From contig JAAYBI010000015.1 of assembly GCA_012718915.1 (NCBI GenBank), positions 60,811 to 124,810 of the forward strand: 64,000 bases of DNA. Direction: 5' to 3'. The position numbers and the translations under genes are program-made. Shown piece after piece: positions 1-8,597 of the stretch. The number at the start of each line of letters is the position of its first letter. Positions within the stretch are counted from its first letter, which is position 1. The stretch is from Clostridiaceae bacterium (lineage in GTDB: Bacteria; Bacillota; Clostridia; Saccharofermentanales; Saccharofermentanaceae). The notes below the pieces were generated by a model. That model searched no databases, was not told the origin of the DNA, and saw only the letters and a list, made by a program, of their open reading frames with translations.

Positions 1-2
1 AT

Positions 3-476
3 TATCAGACAGTACTTCAATCAACATTAACCGGACAAATCTTCAAAAGACATATTATGGAAGCGATTCGTAACACGGGACGTCTATCTTTGGCAGAATA
101 CAGGCAGTTTCACCGGGAGCATTTTGCTAAGGGTAAAGCCTGTTATTTCCCCAAAAACTACCCGGATACCTCGGAAGTTCTAAAAGCGATCGTTGATTCA
201 GGAGCGATTCCGGTTCTTGCGCATCCGGGACATAACGATAATTATGAAATCATTCCGCGTTTGGCAGAGCAAGGATTACTCGGTGTTGAATACAATCACC
301 CGACACATTCTGATGAAGATAAAATTATTATTAGCAGGTTTAGCTTCAGTCACAATTTGCTCCTCTCGGGCGGGAGCGATTATCATGGAAAATATTATCG
401 TTCCGGGGTTATCGGCGAATTTGTTGTTCCGAGCATTTTTGCTGAGAAGTGGAAAGATTTGCTCAAAGTTGAATAG
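3..476 (+). CDS. PHP-domain metal-dependent phosphoesterase, C-terminal part (5' end outside window)
   Basis: The reading frame is open from the first bases of the window with no stop, so the gene begins upstream and only about 157 C-terminal residues are visible. PHP proteins of the TrpH/YciV type hydrolyse phosphate esters or short nucleotides with a metal cluster. The visible part holds two late metal-site motifs, LAHPGH and GGSDYHG, which carry the expected His and Asp ligands. An internal ATG at 57 has no ribosome site and is not thought to be the start. The gene ends 87 bases before the Lrp-type regulator. The family is fairly sure; the substrate cannot be told. Confidence 0.75.
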   Translation, partial: YQTVLQSTLTGQIFKRHIMEAIRNTGRLSLAEYRQFHREHFAKGKACYFPKNYPDTSEVLKAIVDSGAIPVLAHPGHNDNYEIIPRLAEQGLLGVEYNHPTHSDEDKIIISRFSFSHNLLLSGGSDYHGKYYRSGVIGEFVVPSIFAEKWKDLLKVE

Positions 477-494
477 CACAAAGTTGAATAGCCT
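465..494 (+). repeat. 15-bp tandem duplication across the stop codon
   Basis: Two adjacent copies of AAAGTTGAATAGCAC (second copy ends CCT) cover the last codons of the PHP gene and the bases just after it. The first copy supplies the stop codon TAG and the second is a non-coding duplicate. It looks like a small slippage duplication. Confidence 0.7.
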
Positions 495-525
495 CGAGAT
501 TTGCTATGTTTTGAGTTCACATATG

Positions 526-534
526 TGATACAAT
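526..534 (+). promoter_or_regulatory. Extended -10 promoter for the Lrp regulator gene
   Basis: TG-A-TACAAT lies 30 bases before the ATG at 564. No good -35 box is found at 16-18 bases, as is common for extended -10 promoters. The same element recurs in front of several other operons in this window. Confidence 0.5.
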
Positions 535-563
535 ATTTTGAAAACCTGTCCGGGAGGTTATTT

Positions 564-1052
564 ATGTTTGATCGTCTTGAATTACTTCATATTTTAGAGC
601 GTAACGCCAGAATATCTTCACAGGAATTGGCTGTGATGTTAGGTGCCGAAGAGGCCGAAATTATCCATGAACTTGATCAATTGCATGCGGAGAATATCAT
701 TCTCGGGTATTCAACGGTAATTAATTGGAGTAAAACTCAGAGAGAATCTGTTACGGCAATGATAGAGATAAGAATAACGCCTCAGCGCAATAAAGGCTTT
801 GATCAGATTGCCTGCCAGTTATTCAGATATCCTCAAGTGACATCGTGCTATTTAATGTCCGGTGGTTTTGACCTCATGTTGATTATTGAAGATTCTACTC
901 TGAGAGAAGTCGCTTCGTTTATTTCGGATAAAGTCGCGCCAATTGAAGGAGTACTATCAACTTCAACACATTTCATTCTAAAAAAGTACAAGAGTAATGG
1001 CATTGTTTTTGATTCAAAACCCGAAGACAATCGCGAAACTATTATTCTTTAA
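564..1052 (+). CDS. Lrp/AsnC family transcriptional regulator
   Basis: A 162-residue DNA-binding protein. Residues about 1-55 form the winged helix-turn-helix (ISSQELAVMLG region). The rest forms the RAM/AsnC ligand-binding domain that usually senses amino acids and drives oligomer formation. The ATG at 564 is chosen because GGGAGGT sits 6 bases upstream; an earlier in-frame ATG at 501 has no ribosome site and adds a non-conserved stretch. It lies 22 bases before a class I aminotransferase, a common pairing, so it probably controls that gene or amino-acid metabolism more broadly. The effector is unknown. Confidence 0.88.
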   Translation: MFDRLELLHILERNARISSQELAVMLGAEEAEIIHELDQLHAENIILGYSTVINWSKTQRESVTAMIEIRITPQRNKGFDQIACQLFRYPQVTSCYLMSGGFDLMLIIEDSTLREVASFISDKVAPIEGVLSTSTHFILKKYKSNGIVFDSKPEDNRETIIL

Positions 1053-1074
1053 TATCATTTGACGGAGTATTTAT

Positions 1075-2277
1075 ATGAGTGAACTTCCGAATTCTTTATC
1101 TTCTGTAGTGCAAGCTTTACCACCTTCGGCTATTCGTAAATTTTTTGATCTCGCGAATGAAATGAAGGGTGAAGTCATTTCGCTTTCGATTGGCGAGCCC
1201 GACTTTGTTACGCCTTGGGCCATTCGTGAAGCAGGAATTTATTCACTTGAAGTGGGTCATACACATTATTCGCCGAATCAAGGCTACATTCAGGTCAGAC
1301 AAGCTATCGCGGACTATTTGAAGCGCAAATTCGCATTACAATACAATCCTAATGATCAGATTGTTGTTACCGTCGGCGGTAGTGAGGCACTGGATATAGC
1401 GGCGAGAGCGTTAATTAATCCCGGAGATGAAGTGATTATCATCGAGCCTTGTTTTGTCGCGTATAAAGCGACTGTATCTTTGGCGGGGGGCATTCCTGTT
1501 GTTATTTCCACTCGACCGGAAGATGATTTTAAGCTAAAACCCGAGGATTTGGAGAAAGCAATATCACCCAAAACAAAATACATGATTCTTGGCTATCCTT
1601 GTAACCCGACCGGTGCGGTGATGGATCGTCAAGAACTATCCGGGATTGTCGATGTGCTAAAGAAATACCCTCATGTGTATATATTGTCGGATGAGTTATA
1701 TTCTGAATTGTCATATGGACCGGAACCGTCTGTATCCATTTCGTCATTTGCTGAAGTTCACGATCGTTGTATTGTCGTCAATGGCTTTTCTAAATCGCTT
1801 GCGATGACAGGGTGGCGCATTGGTTATGCAGCAGGCCCGAAGCCGATCATTGCGGCTATGAACAAGATTCACCAATATTGCATTATGTGTTCTCCTACAA
1901 CCTCACAGTATGCAATTATTGAGGCTTGTCTCAATGGGGATAAAGATATCGCAGAAATGCAAAGTGAGTACAATCGTCGTCGTCGAGTGATTCTTAATGG
2001 ACTCAGTAAAGCAGGACTTGATTGTTTTGAGCCGATGGGTGCGTTTTATGCTTTTCCTTCAATCAAATCTACAGGTCTAACATCAGAAGAATTCTGCGAA
2101 CGTTTTCTTATGGAAAAAAAGGTTGCAATCGTTCCGGGTACTGCATTCGGAGAATGCGGACAAGGGCATGTTCGTATAAGTTATGCTGCTTCTATGCAAA
2201 ACATCACTGAGGCCATGAGGCGACTCCGTGAATTTATCCAAGAATTAAATACAATAAAGGGTGTTCAACATGAATGA
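1075..2277 (+). CDS. PLP-dependent class I/II aminotransferase
   Basis: A 400-residue fold-type I aminotransferase of the aspartate/aromatic aminotransferase group. The PLP lysine is predicted at residue 240 in NGFSKSLAMTGWRIGY. The NPTGAV motif at about 176-181 and SDELYSEL at about 205-212 are other cofactor-binding landmarks. Length is normal for the family. It is cytoplasmic and moves amino groups between an amino acid and a 2-oxo acid; which amino acid cannot be read from sequence. It follows the Lrp-type regulator by 22 bases, with GACGGAG as ribosome site, and its stop overlaps the start of prfB. Confidence 0.9.
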   Translation: MSELPNSLSSVVQALPPSAIRKFFDLANEMKGEVISLSIGEPDFVTPWAIREAGIYSLEVGHTHYSPNQGYIQVRQAIADYLKRKFALQYNPNDQIVVTVGGSEALDIAARALINPGDEVIIIEPCFVAYKATVSLAGGIPVVISTRPEDDFKLKPEDLEKAISPKTKYMILGYPCNPTGAVMDRQELSGIVDVLKKYPHVYILSDELYSELSYGPEPSVSISSFAEVHDRCIVVNGFSKSLAMTGWRIGYAAGPKPIIAAMNKIHQYCIMCSPTTSQYAIIEACLNGDKDIAEMQSEYNRRRRVILNGLSKAGLDCFEPMGAFYAFPSIKSTGLTSEEFCERFLMEKKVAIVPGTAFGECGQGHVRISYAASMQNITEAMRRLREFIQELNTIKGVQHE

Positions 2278-3379
2278 TTTCGACTCTATTCGCATACAGC
2301 TTCAAGAGATGGACACACCTCTTGAAGTTCTTAAGACTGCCCTAAATATTGAGACAGTATCCAATCAAGTCTCCGAACTGGAGGCTCGAGCTCAAGAGCC
2401 CGGGTTTTGGGATGATGTTGCTCGTGCTCAAGAAATTCAAACCAGAATTCGCAGAATGCAAAAACAAGTTGAACGATATTATAGTCTTGTAAATCTTCGA
2501 GAAGAGATTCTGGTTCTCTGTGAGCTTGGTGCAGAGGAAGACGATGATAATGTTTTTGAAGAAGTTCTGGATGGCTTCAAATCATTTTCTCAGGAATACG
2601 AAAGTATGCGTTTGCAGACATTGTTTACGGGACAGTACGACGGCAACAATGCGACACTTACGCTTCATGCGGGTGCAGGGGGAACAGAAGCCCAAGATTG
2701 GGCTGAAATGTTGTACAGAATGTACATGAGATGGGCAGAAGCGCACGAGTTCGAGACAAAAATTCTTGATTATCAAGATGGAGACGAAGCGGGTACGAAG
2801 AGTGTTTCGATTCACGTCATCGGCGATAATGCTTATGGGTATTTGCGTTCAGAAATTGGCGTACACCGTCTCGTGCGAATATCTCCGTTTGATTCTTCAG
2901 GGCGACGTCATACTTCTTTCGCTTCGTGTGAGGTAATTCCTGAATTAGACAATTCGATTGAGATAAAGATTGATCCTACGGATCTTCGCATAGACACTTA
3001 TCGTTCTTCGGGAAAAGGAGGTCAACACGTCAACAAGACGGATTCGGCAATTCGATTAACTCATATTCCGACGGGATGTGTTGTTGCATGTCAATCAGAG
3101 CGCTCTCAAGTTCAAAACAAAGAAACGGCTATGAATATGCTTAAAGCCAAATTATTCGCATTGGCGCAAGCTGCTCATATGGAAAAAATTGAGGATTTAA
3201 AGGGTAATCAGTTGGAGATTGCCTGGGGTAGTCAGATTCGCTCGTATGTATTTTGCCCATACACGATGGTCAAAGATCACAGAACCGGTTACGAGGAATC
3301 TGATGTCCAACGAGTCATGGACGGTAATATCGACGCTTTTATTAATGCATTTTTGTCGGGTATGAAGGCCGAAAAATAA
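2270..3379 (+). CDS. prfB: Peptide chain release factor 2
   Basis: RF2 ends translation at UGA and UAA codons by hydrolysing the peptidyl-tRNA ester. The protein is 369 residues. The SPF tripeptide that reads the stop codon is present (RISPFDSSGRRH), as is the catalytic GGQ loop (SSGKGGQHVNKTDSA). The ATG at 2270 has AAAGG about 9 bases upstream; a GTG three codons earlier is less likely. The start overlaps the end of the aminotransferase gene by 8 bases. Unlike many prfB genes, the reading frame is continuous from the start, with no internal UGA and +1 frameshift site near codon 25. Confidence 0.96.
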   Translation: MNDFDSIRIQLQEMDTPLEVLKTALNIETVSNQVSELEARAQEPGFWDDVARAQEIQTRIRRMQKQVERYYSLVNLREEILVLCELGAEEDDDNVFEEVLDGFKSFSQEYESMRLQTLFTGQYDGNNATLTLHAGAGGTEAQDWAEMLYRMYMRWAEAHEFETKILDYQDGDEAGTKSVSIHVIGDNAYGYLRSEIGVHRLVRISPFDSSGRRHTSFASCEVIPELDNSIEIKIDPTDLRIDTYRSSGKGGQHVNKTDSAIRLTHIPTGCVVACQSERSQVQNKETAMNMLKAKLFALAQAAHMEKIEDLKGNQLEIAWGSQIRSYVFCPYTMVKDHRTGYEESDVQRVMDGNIDAFINAFLSGMKAEK

Positions 3380-3403
3380 ATAACGATTTCGATAAAACTT
3401 TTA

Positions 3404-3446
3404 GGGGCTGTCTCAAAAGACTTATAAAGTCAAATGAGACAGCCCC
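3404..3446. terminator. Strong hairpin between convergent genes
   Basis: GGGGCTGTCTCA and TGAGACAGCCCC form a 12-bp stem. The loop contains a second stem, GACTT/AAGTC. It lies between prfB and the convergent gene on the other strand, so it probably serves both. The T-tracts on each side are short and interrupted. GAGACAGCCCC is also seen at some insertion-sequence ends, but no transposase is present here. Confidence 0.75.
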
Positions 3447-3467
3447 CTTTGTTATTGAATTATGATT

Positions 3468-5885
3468 TTACTTATTATACTCGATATAGTAAACCACTTT
3501 AAAGGATCCCACTTTATCGCCGGATGAAGTAGCCGTAATGCCAACTTCGACATCGCCTTTCTTGGGGATAATCTCGTCACTGTTCGGTGTTGCAATGAAA
3601 ACATTCTTTGATCCTTCTTTGGGAACAAATGTGAAGTAATCACTCTGAACGTCTGTTATTGTTACCGAAGTGTCGTAAGTTAGCGTAAATTGCTTGATCG
3701 ATGCATTAAATGAAGATTCTTTCCCACCAGAATTATCGAAATTCAGATTAAAGAATGCAATCGTATTGTCTGTCTTTCCGTCGGATACATAAGTTGAAAA
3801 ACGAGTTATTTCTAAAGTGACAGATGGTGTTGGCGAGGGGGTAGGAACGGGTGTAGGCGTAGGAGATGGTGAAGGTGTAGGCGTAGCAGTAGGAGCCGGT
3901 GTAGGCGTTGCTTCTTTTGTTGGGACAGGAGTCGGCGCAACCGTCGTAGTTTCGGAAGTAGGAGCTACAACAGAATCCTCTGTCGTAGGGGTCGAAGCGG
4001 ATGAAGAATCAACCGGCTGATATGTTGAACTGATGGTCTCTTTTCCTCCCGAGAAAGAGTTTTTGAAAAATGTTCCGAGATCCAAGAATCTCCATAACTG
4101 CCATATGACAACAATTAAGCTAACTATTAATAAGAAAATAAGAAGAGCCTTGTAATTGAAAGAACGCTTCTTCTTTTTTGAGATACGTGGAGGTAAAGGA
4201 GCAACCGTGCCCATTTGCTGTGCAGCAGAATAGCGGCTGGTTCCCGGACGAGAAGTCGAATCAGAAGTAGTAGCACGTTCTGCTCTTGAAGCAGCTGTAC
4301 TTCTTCTTTCTGAAGCAGTCGTTGCGGATGAGGTAGTAGAAGAGGAATTGGCGCGTGCTTCAGCTTTTTTCTCTGAACGACTTGAGTAATTTCTTCCCGG
4401 TCTTTCGGTGGGCTCAAGCTGTGTTGTCAAAGGTGAAATATCCGGGATATCAAGAGTTGCGCCACGGTCTTCATCGGCGTGAGATTTCGCAACTTTGAAT
4501 ACGGGAAAACCTTCATCTTGCAAAGCCTCTGCAACCGGAATGTCTTCGGTATCTGTCGAAATAGGCTTGCTGATAGCGTCTTGGCTTAAAGAATCAGCGC
4601 TTTCGTTGACTGGAGTTTGTGATTCAGCATCATCTGTTATGAGGGAGTTCGAAATATTCTCAGGCGATTCGTTTGCATTGTCGAATTCATCATCATTTTG
4701 AAATCCTGACAACAATGAATTATCCAAATATGAATTACTGGATTCAGGAAGTGTTTCGACAGTATTGTCCTCTGCGATAACATCAGTATAAAATTCGGAA
4801 TCATCTGTTTCTTGCGGTTCAGCAGTGAGTGAATCATCATCCATAAAGCTATCAACATAGAGGGCATTATCGAATAGATTCTGGTCCGTCGTTTCCTCAA
4901 CAGGCATCGGAGAAGACATAGTATCGTCCGAGACAATTGAATCGACATTATTAACCTCAACTTCGGGCTTTTCGTTATCAGATAATGAAGGAGTCGCAAC
5001 AGGATCTTCTGAGAAATCGGCAGAATCAGAGGACGTGGATTCAGAATCATTACCCGGGACGAATCCGAGATTAGTATTCGAATTATCGATTGCGAATGAT
5101 GTATCAATGTCATCGCTCAAAGGTGTGGAGTCCAATATGACATCATCCAAAATTAAATCATCTTCCGCGGAAGGTTCTTCGGTTGGAAGATTTTGAGTAT
5201 CCGGAACGGACAGATCCGGATCAGCATTAATCATCATTTCTTCTTGGGTAGCAGCTTCAATGATAGAATCTTGAGATACCGGTTTAAAAATCGGAACAGA
5301 AATATCGTCTAAAGGTATGTTAAAAGGATCATCAAAATCATCATCAAAATCAGAGTATCCGGAATTTGAATTGCCGGCTTGAATGGAAGGAATCTCGATT
5401 TCAGGCATCTCATAATGATAATCGTCCAGAAAATCGTCTTCAAGGACATCGGATTGGTCTTCTAAAGGTTGCAATTCGTCTTTTTTCTCTCTTAATGCAT
5501 CGCTTATGCTTCTATTCGGATCATTTGCCTTAAATGAAATAAATAAAGGAAACGCTGACTCTTCAGATAACTCTTTGTCGCCTTCTGATGAAGAAGAATC
5601 CGGAGCTTCATCCCCAGCGGTATATGGAATAGATCGCAATGCGGAAGAGTTTGAATCGGAATCATTATTTGCATCAGTTTCAGATGTGACGTCTTCATCT
5701 GAAATTGCAGAAAATAACTTTGGAGTATCATCGGATTTCTTCGAAAGGGTTTTCTTGTAAAACGTCGAAAACACAGAAGAGCTTTCGACTTCTTCATCAT
5801 CTGTACCCCAATCTTCGTCGTTATTTGAATGAATTAGACGATCCTGATTCGGGTCGTTATCGGAATTAAATGAACCTCTGAGCAT
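3468..5885 (-). CDS. Large acidic single-span membrane protein with Pro/Thr-rich linker, unknown function
   Basis: An 805-residue protein I do not recognise. Residues 1 to about 480 are low-complexity and rich in Asp, Ser and Glu. A Ser/Ala/Thr/Arg-rich stretch follows, then a KKKKR patch and one membrane helix (ALLIFLLIVSLIVVIW) near residue 580. By the positive-inside rule the acidic part is cytoplasmic and the C-terminus outside. Outside lie a Thr/Pro linker with alternating TP and a final region of about 120 residues that looks like a beta sandwich. The ATG at 5885 is chosen because GGAGG lies 7 bases upstream; a GTG at 5891 would overlap that site. No neighbours share its strand. Confidence 0.75.
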   Translation of the reverse strand: MLRGSFNSDNDPNQDRLIHSNNDEDWGTDDEEVESSSVFSTFYKKTLSKKSDDTPKLFSAISDEDVTSETDANNDSDSNSSALRSIPYTAGDEAPDSSSSEGDKELSEESAFPLFISFKANDPNRSISDALREKKDELQPLEDQSDVLEDDFLDDYHYEMPEIEIPSIQAGNSNSGYSDFDDDFDDPFNIPLDDISVPIFKPVSQDSIIEAATQEEMMINADPDLSVPDTQNLPTEEPSAEDDLILDDVILDSTPLSDDIDTSFAIDNSNTNLGFVPGNDSESTSSDSADFSEDPVATPSLSDNEKPEVEVNNVDSIVSDDTMSSPMPVEETTDQNLFDNALYVDSFMDDDSLTAEPQETDDSEFYTDVIAEDNTVETLPESSNSYLDNSLLSGFQNDDEFDNANESPENISNSLITDDAESQTPVNESADSLSQDAISKPISTDTEDIPVAEALQDEGFPVFKVAKSHADEDRGATLDIPDISPLTTQLEPTERPGRNYSSRSEKKAEARANSSSTTSSATTASERRSTAASRAERATTSDSTSRPGTSRYSAAQQMGTVAPLPPRISKKKKRSFNYKALLIFLLIVSLIVVIWQLWRFLDLGTFFKNSFSGGKETISSTYQPVDSSSASTPTTEDSVVAPTSETTTVAPTPVPTKEATPTPAPTATPTPSPSPTPTPVPTPSPTPSVTLEITRFSTYVSDGKTDNTIAFFNLNFDNSGGKESSFNASIKQFTLTYDTSVTITDVQSDYFTFVPKEGSKNVFIATPNSDEIIPKKGDVEVGITATSSGDKVGSFKVVYYIEYNK

Positions 5886-6047
5886 GAACACACCTCCGAA
5901 AATGACGGAATTTTCTATGAAAATACAATACCATAAAATAAGTTATATACCAACACAGAAATTTCTAATTGCGAGACCATGCTGAAATGTATATAAAAGA
6001 TGTACTCGAGTATTATGGAAGCATATAGCGACCTGATAAATTTGCGT

Positions 6048-6076
6048 TTGACATCATTAGTTTTGAATGCTACAAT
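6048..6076 (+). promoter_or_regulatory. Consensus sigma-70 type promoter for the tRNA pair
   Basis: TTGACA, a 17-base spacer and TACAAT, 23 bases before the first base of tRNA-Leu. Both boxes are near perfect, as expected for stable RNA genes. Confidence 0.85.
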
Positions 6077-6099
6077 TGCTAAGCACATAACCGGAGCGA

Positions 6100-6186
6100 G
6101 CTCGTGTGGCGGAATCGGCAGACGCAACGGACTTAAAATCCGTCGGGGTAGTTCCCGTACCGGTTCAAGTCCGGTCACGAGCACCA
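6100..6186 (+). tRNA. tRNA-Leu (anticodon TAA)
   Basis: An 87-base class II tRNA that reads UUA. The acceptor stem pairs GCTCGTG with CACGAGC, followed by discriminator A and an encoded CCA. The anticodon loop CTTAAAA gives TAA at 6134-6136. A long variable arm (CGGGGTAGTTCCCG region) and the T arm GGTTCAAGTCC are clear. Expressed with the following tRNA. Confidence 0.97.
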
Positions 6187-6210
6187 CTCGACTTAGTTGG
6201 TGCATCATAT

Positions 6211-6287
6211 CGCGGAGTGGAGCAGTTGGTAGCTTGTCGGGCTCATAACCCGAAGGTCGCGAGGTTCGAGTCCCGCCTCCGCAACCA
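6211..6287 (+). tRNA. Initiator tRNA-fMet (anticodon CAT)
   Basis: A 77-base tRNA. The anticodon CAT is at 6244-6246. Two initiator hallmarks are visible: a C1-A72 mismatch at the end of the acceptor stem (CGCGGAG against CTCCGCA) and three G-C pairs, GGG/CCC, flanking the anticodon loop. CCA is encoded. It lies 24 bases after tRNA-Leu and probably shares its promoter and terminator. Confidence 0.96.
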
Positions 6288-6290
6288 TAA

Positions 6291-6327
6291 AAAACCGTAG
6301 GATGATTTTTCATTCTGCGGTTTTTTT
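6291..6327 (+). terminator. Intrinsic terminator of the tRNA operon
   Basis: AAAACCGTAGGATG pairs with CATTCTGCGGTTTT (with G-T pairs) and runs into seven T residues. Confidence 0.85.
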
Positions 6328-6469
6328 GTAGTAATCAGAATACTCGTAAATAACAAAAAAATCTAAGATAACAATTGATTATTGTGAATATGCGTATATT
6401 ATGAAATTATAGTCAGCCACGCATATTATTTCTGCTTGTATTTATTTGGAATAATTCCAGGAGGGCATT

Positions 6470-7207
6470 ATGAAAAAAATACTTAATTTTATTCTTATTG
6501 TTCTAATTGCAATGGCCATGACTTTTTCCGTGTTTGGGTGTTCTGATTCCAATGATGACGATGATGATCGCGACGAGAGAAAATCTGATCGTGATGACGA
6601 CGATGAAGATGACGATGATGAAGATGATAGAGACGACGAAGACGATGACAGGGACGACGAAGACGATGACAGGGACGACGAAGACGACAGAGACGACGAA
6701 GATGACAGAGATGACGAAGACGACGACAGGAACGGCGAAGACGACAGAGACGACGAAGATGACAGAGATGACGAAGACGACAGGGACGACGAAGACAAGG
6801 ACGGTGAAGACGACAGAGACGACGAAGATGACGAAGACAATGATGACGATGACAGAGATACAGATATAGCCAATGTCACGTTATCCGGCAAAGAGGCTTT
6901 GCCTTATCCTATGGAACTGTTCAGTAATCTTCCGGAGCCGCCCGGAGTCGTTGTGTACTCATACTCTGATACGGGAACTTCTATAATAAGTCTCGAAGGT
7001 ATGAATAAAGGAGAAGCAGAAGATTATCTAAAAATTATAAAAAGTGCCGGATTTACGACGAATTCATATGAAACCGAAGATGATACCGGTTTCTATTATG
7101 GTGCATCATTAGATGACAATATTATGATCAATTTTTCATGGTTTTCGGACGGTACAGCGGTATTATCACACTTTGACACATCAGAAATGGATTATACCAT
7201 CGAGTAG
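6470..7207 (+). CDS. Putative lipoprotein with long Asp/Glu/Arg repeat, unknown function
   Basis: A 245-residue protein. It starts with a lysine-headed signal peptide and a lipobox-like VFGC, so Cys24 would be lipidated and the protein held on the outer face of the membrane. Residues about 28-130 are an almost pure Asp/Glu/Arg repeat with units such as RDDEDD. The last 110 residues are a normal globular sequence with no family I recognise. The ribosome site CAGGAGGG lies just upstream of the ATG, and terminators on both sides make this a single-gene unit. The repeat is GC-rich against AT-rich neighbours because GAC/GAC/GAA codons dominate. Role unknown. Confidence 0.75.
   Translation: MKKILNFILIVLIAMAMTFSVFGCSDSNDDDDDRDERKSDRDDDDEDDDDEDDRDDEDDDRDDEDDDRDDEDDRDDEDDRDDEDDDRNGEDDRDDEDDRDDEDDRDDEDKDGEDDRDDEDDEDNDDDDRDTDIANVTLSGKEALPYPMELFSNLPEPPGVVVYSYSDTGTSIISLEGMNKGEAEDYLKIIKSAGFTTNSYETEDDTGFYYGASLDDNIMINFSWFSDGTAVLSHFDTSEMDYTIE
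6628..6837 (+). repeat. Imperfect tandem repeat coding for Arg-Asp-Asp-Glu-Asp-Asp
   Basis: Units of about 15-24 bases built from GACGACGAAGACGACAGA recur through this stretch within the lipoprotein gene. They differ by point changes and small in-frame insertions, as expected from slippage expansion. The opposite strand reads as a poly-Ser frame, which is only a shadow. Confidence 0.8.
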
Positions 7208-7225
7208 TTGCTCATTTTCTATGTC

Positions 7226-7257
7226 AAAAAAAGAGCGCAATTCTGCGCCCTTTTTTT
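7226..7257. terminator. Intrinsic terminator after the repeat lipoprotein
   Basis: Seven A, then GAGCGCA, a short loop, TGCGCCC and seven T. The stem has one mismatch. A and T tracts on both flanks would let it work in either direction. Confidence 0.8.
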
Positions 7258-7375
7258 GCCTGATTTTTCATGCTGTCTAGACTAAGGGACTAATCAATTC
7301 GACATTTATAGGGTATAATAAGAATTCGTGAATTATTTCATAATCGCCGATTATATTTGATTATTAAGGGATAAT

Positions 7376-8536
7376 ATGTATAAAACAAACAATTCTCAAT
7401 CAGAGACCGATAATAGAAACGCGCAGGCAATCAGAACTTGTATTCTGGGCATAATCGTTAACTTGATTTTGTTTGCTATAAAAATTACCGCCGGATTAAT
7501 ATCCGGGAGCATATCTGTAATCACAGACTCTGTTAACAGTTTGTCTGACTCTGCTTCGGGTGTTTTAAATCTGTTTGGATTCCGTCTATCCGGTAAGCCT
7601 GCTGATGAAGCGCATCCTTTTGGGCATGCTCGAATTGAGTACATCATCACGCTGGTTATTTCTTGTATTATTATGGTCATTGGCATTGAATTTTTAGTAA
7701 ACTCTGTTGAGCGAATATTAACTCCAAAAGTAATGGTTTTCTCTTGGGCGGCCGTTTTTTTATTGTTTGTTTCAATTTTCGTGAAAATTTTCTTGTTTAT
7801 TTTTTATCGGCGAAAAGCTAGGTTGACCAAGTCAAGTTCCCTTCGCGCAGCGGCGTTTGATAGTCTATCGGATTCATTCATTACATTCGTTGCAATGCTG
7901 TCATTACTATTATTCCGTATCTTCAATTTGCAAATAGACGGATATATGGGTGTTATCGTATCCATTGGTGTCATTTATACCGGCTATTCATTGGCAAAAG
8001 ATGCCGTCACTCCAATTATTGGTAGTCCTTCAGACATTAATACAATTGAAAGTATCCGCGAAATATTAATGAGTGATCCTAAGTTGCTTGGCGTTCACGA
8101 TATCATCGTTCATGATTATGGTCCATATAGACAAATGGCATCTGCACACGTGGAATTTGATTCTCAAATATCTCTATTGTCTGCACATCAGGCTTCTGAT
8201 CACCTAGAAAAAAGAGTTCTTGTCGAATTAAACATTCCGATTACTCTGCATATGGATCCAATCGTTATCGGTGATTCATTTACGGATTCTGTCTATCAAT
8301 TTATAGTCGACCAATTCAAGTCAATGAATTTGAATTTATCGACTCACGACTTTCGCCTTCAAGAGAACAAGAATTCTGTTGACGTTGAATTTGATTACGA
8401 GGCAGATTCTAAAAGCGTTCTGACAGAAGACGAATTACGTATAATATTAAAACAAAGTCTTGAATCTCGTTTCTCCAAAACATTTAATCTGAACATTCAC
8501 TATGATCAAAACTATTTTAGCGCATGTAAAGAATAG
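7376..8536 (+). CDS. Cation diffusion facilitator (CDF) family transporter
   Basis: A 386-residue membrane antiporter that exports divalent metals such as zinc, manganese or iron in exchange for protons. An N-terminal region of about six helices carries the metal-site helix DSVNSLSDSASG and the conserved HPFGHARIEY motif after it. A cytoplasmic dimerisation domain begins near residue 215, followed by an extra domain of about 80 residues (QFIVDQFKSMNL onward). The ATG at 7376 has AAGGGA upstream, and a TATAAT at 7314-7319 may be its -10 box. It stands alone between terminators and the next promoter. The metal cannot be assigned from sequence. Confidence 0.9.
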   Translation: MYKTNNSQSETDNRNAQAIRTCILGIIVNLILFAIKITAGLISGSISVITDSVNSLSDSASGVLNLFGFRLSGKPADEAHPFGHARIEYIITLVISCIIMVIGIEFLVNSVERILTPKVMVFSWAAVFLLFVSIFVKIFLFIFYRRKARLTKSSSLRAAAFDSLSDSFITFVAMLSLLLFRIFNLQIDGYMGVIVSIGVIYTGYSLAKDAVTPIIGSPSDINTIESIREILMSDPKLLGVHDIIVHDYGPYRQMASAHVEFDSQISLLSAHQASDHLEKRVLVELNIPITLHMDPIVIGDSFTDSVYQFIVDQFKSMNLNLSTHDFRLQENKNSVDVEFDYEADSKSVLTEDELRIILKQSLESRFSKTFNLNIHYDQNYFSACKE

Positions 8537-8560
8537 AATGAATCATTATTCATAATTCAA

Positions 8561-8569
8561 TGATATAAT
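8561..8569 (+). promoter_or_regulatory. Extended -10 promoter for the LTA-synthase-like gene
   Basis: TG-A-TATAAT lies 28 bases before the ATG at 8598. No convincing -35 box. Confidence 0.5.
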
Positions 8570-8597
8570 TCTTCTGATAATCTTGGGCGGTGATAAT

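Noticed and set aside
3404..3446. Inverted repeat GGGGCTGTCTCA/TGAGACAGCCCC as an insertion-sequence remnant
   Set aside because: Such sequences occur at some insertion-sequence ends, but only one short hairpin is present, with no transposase fragment or target duplication. Its place between convergent genes fits a terminator better.
3817..4020. Gly/Val-rich frame on the plus strand
   Set aside because: It is the complement of the Thr/Pro linker of the large membrane protein, which has a good start, ribosome site and topology on the minus strand.
6442..6891. Poly-Ser frame on the minus strand
   Set aside because: It is the complement of the GAC/GAA repeat in the lipoprotein gene; GTC/TCG/TCT codons read as Ser in that frame. 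No start signal.
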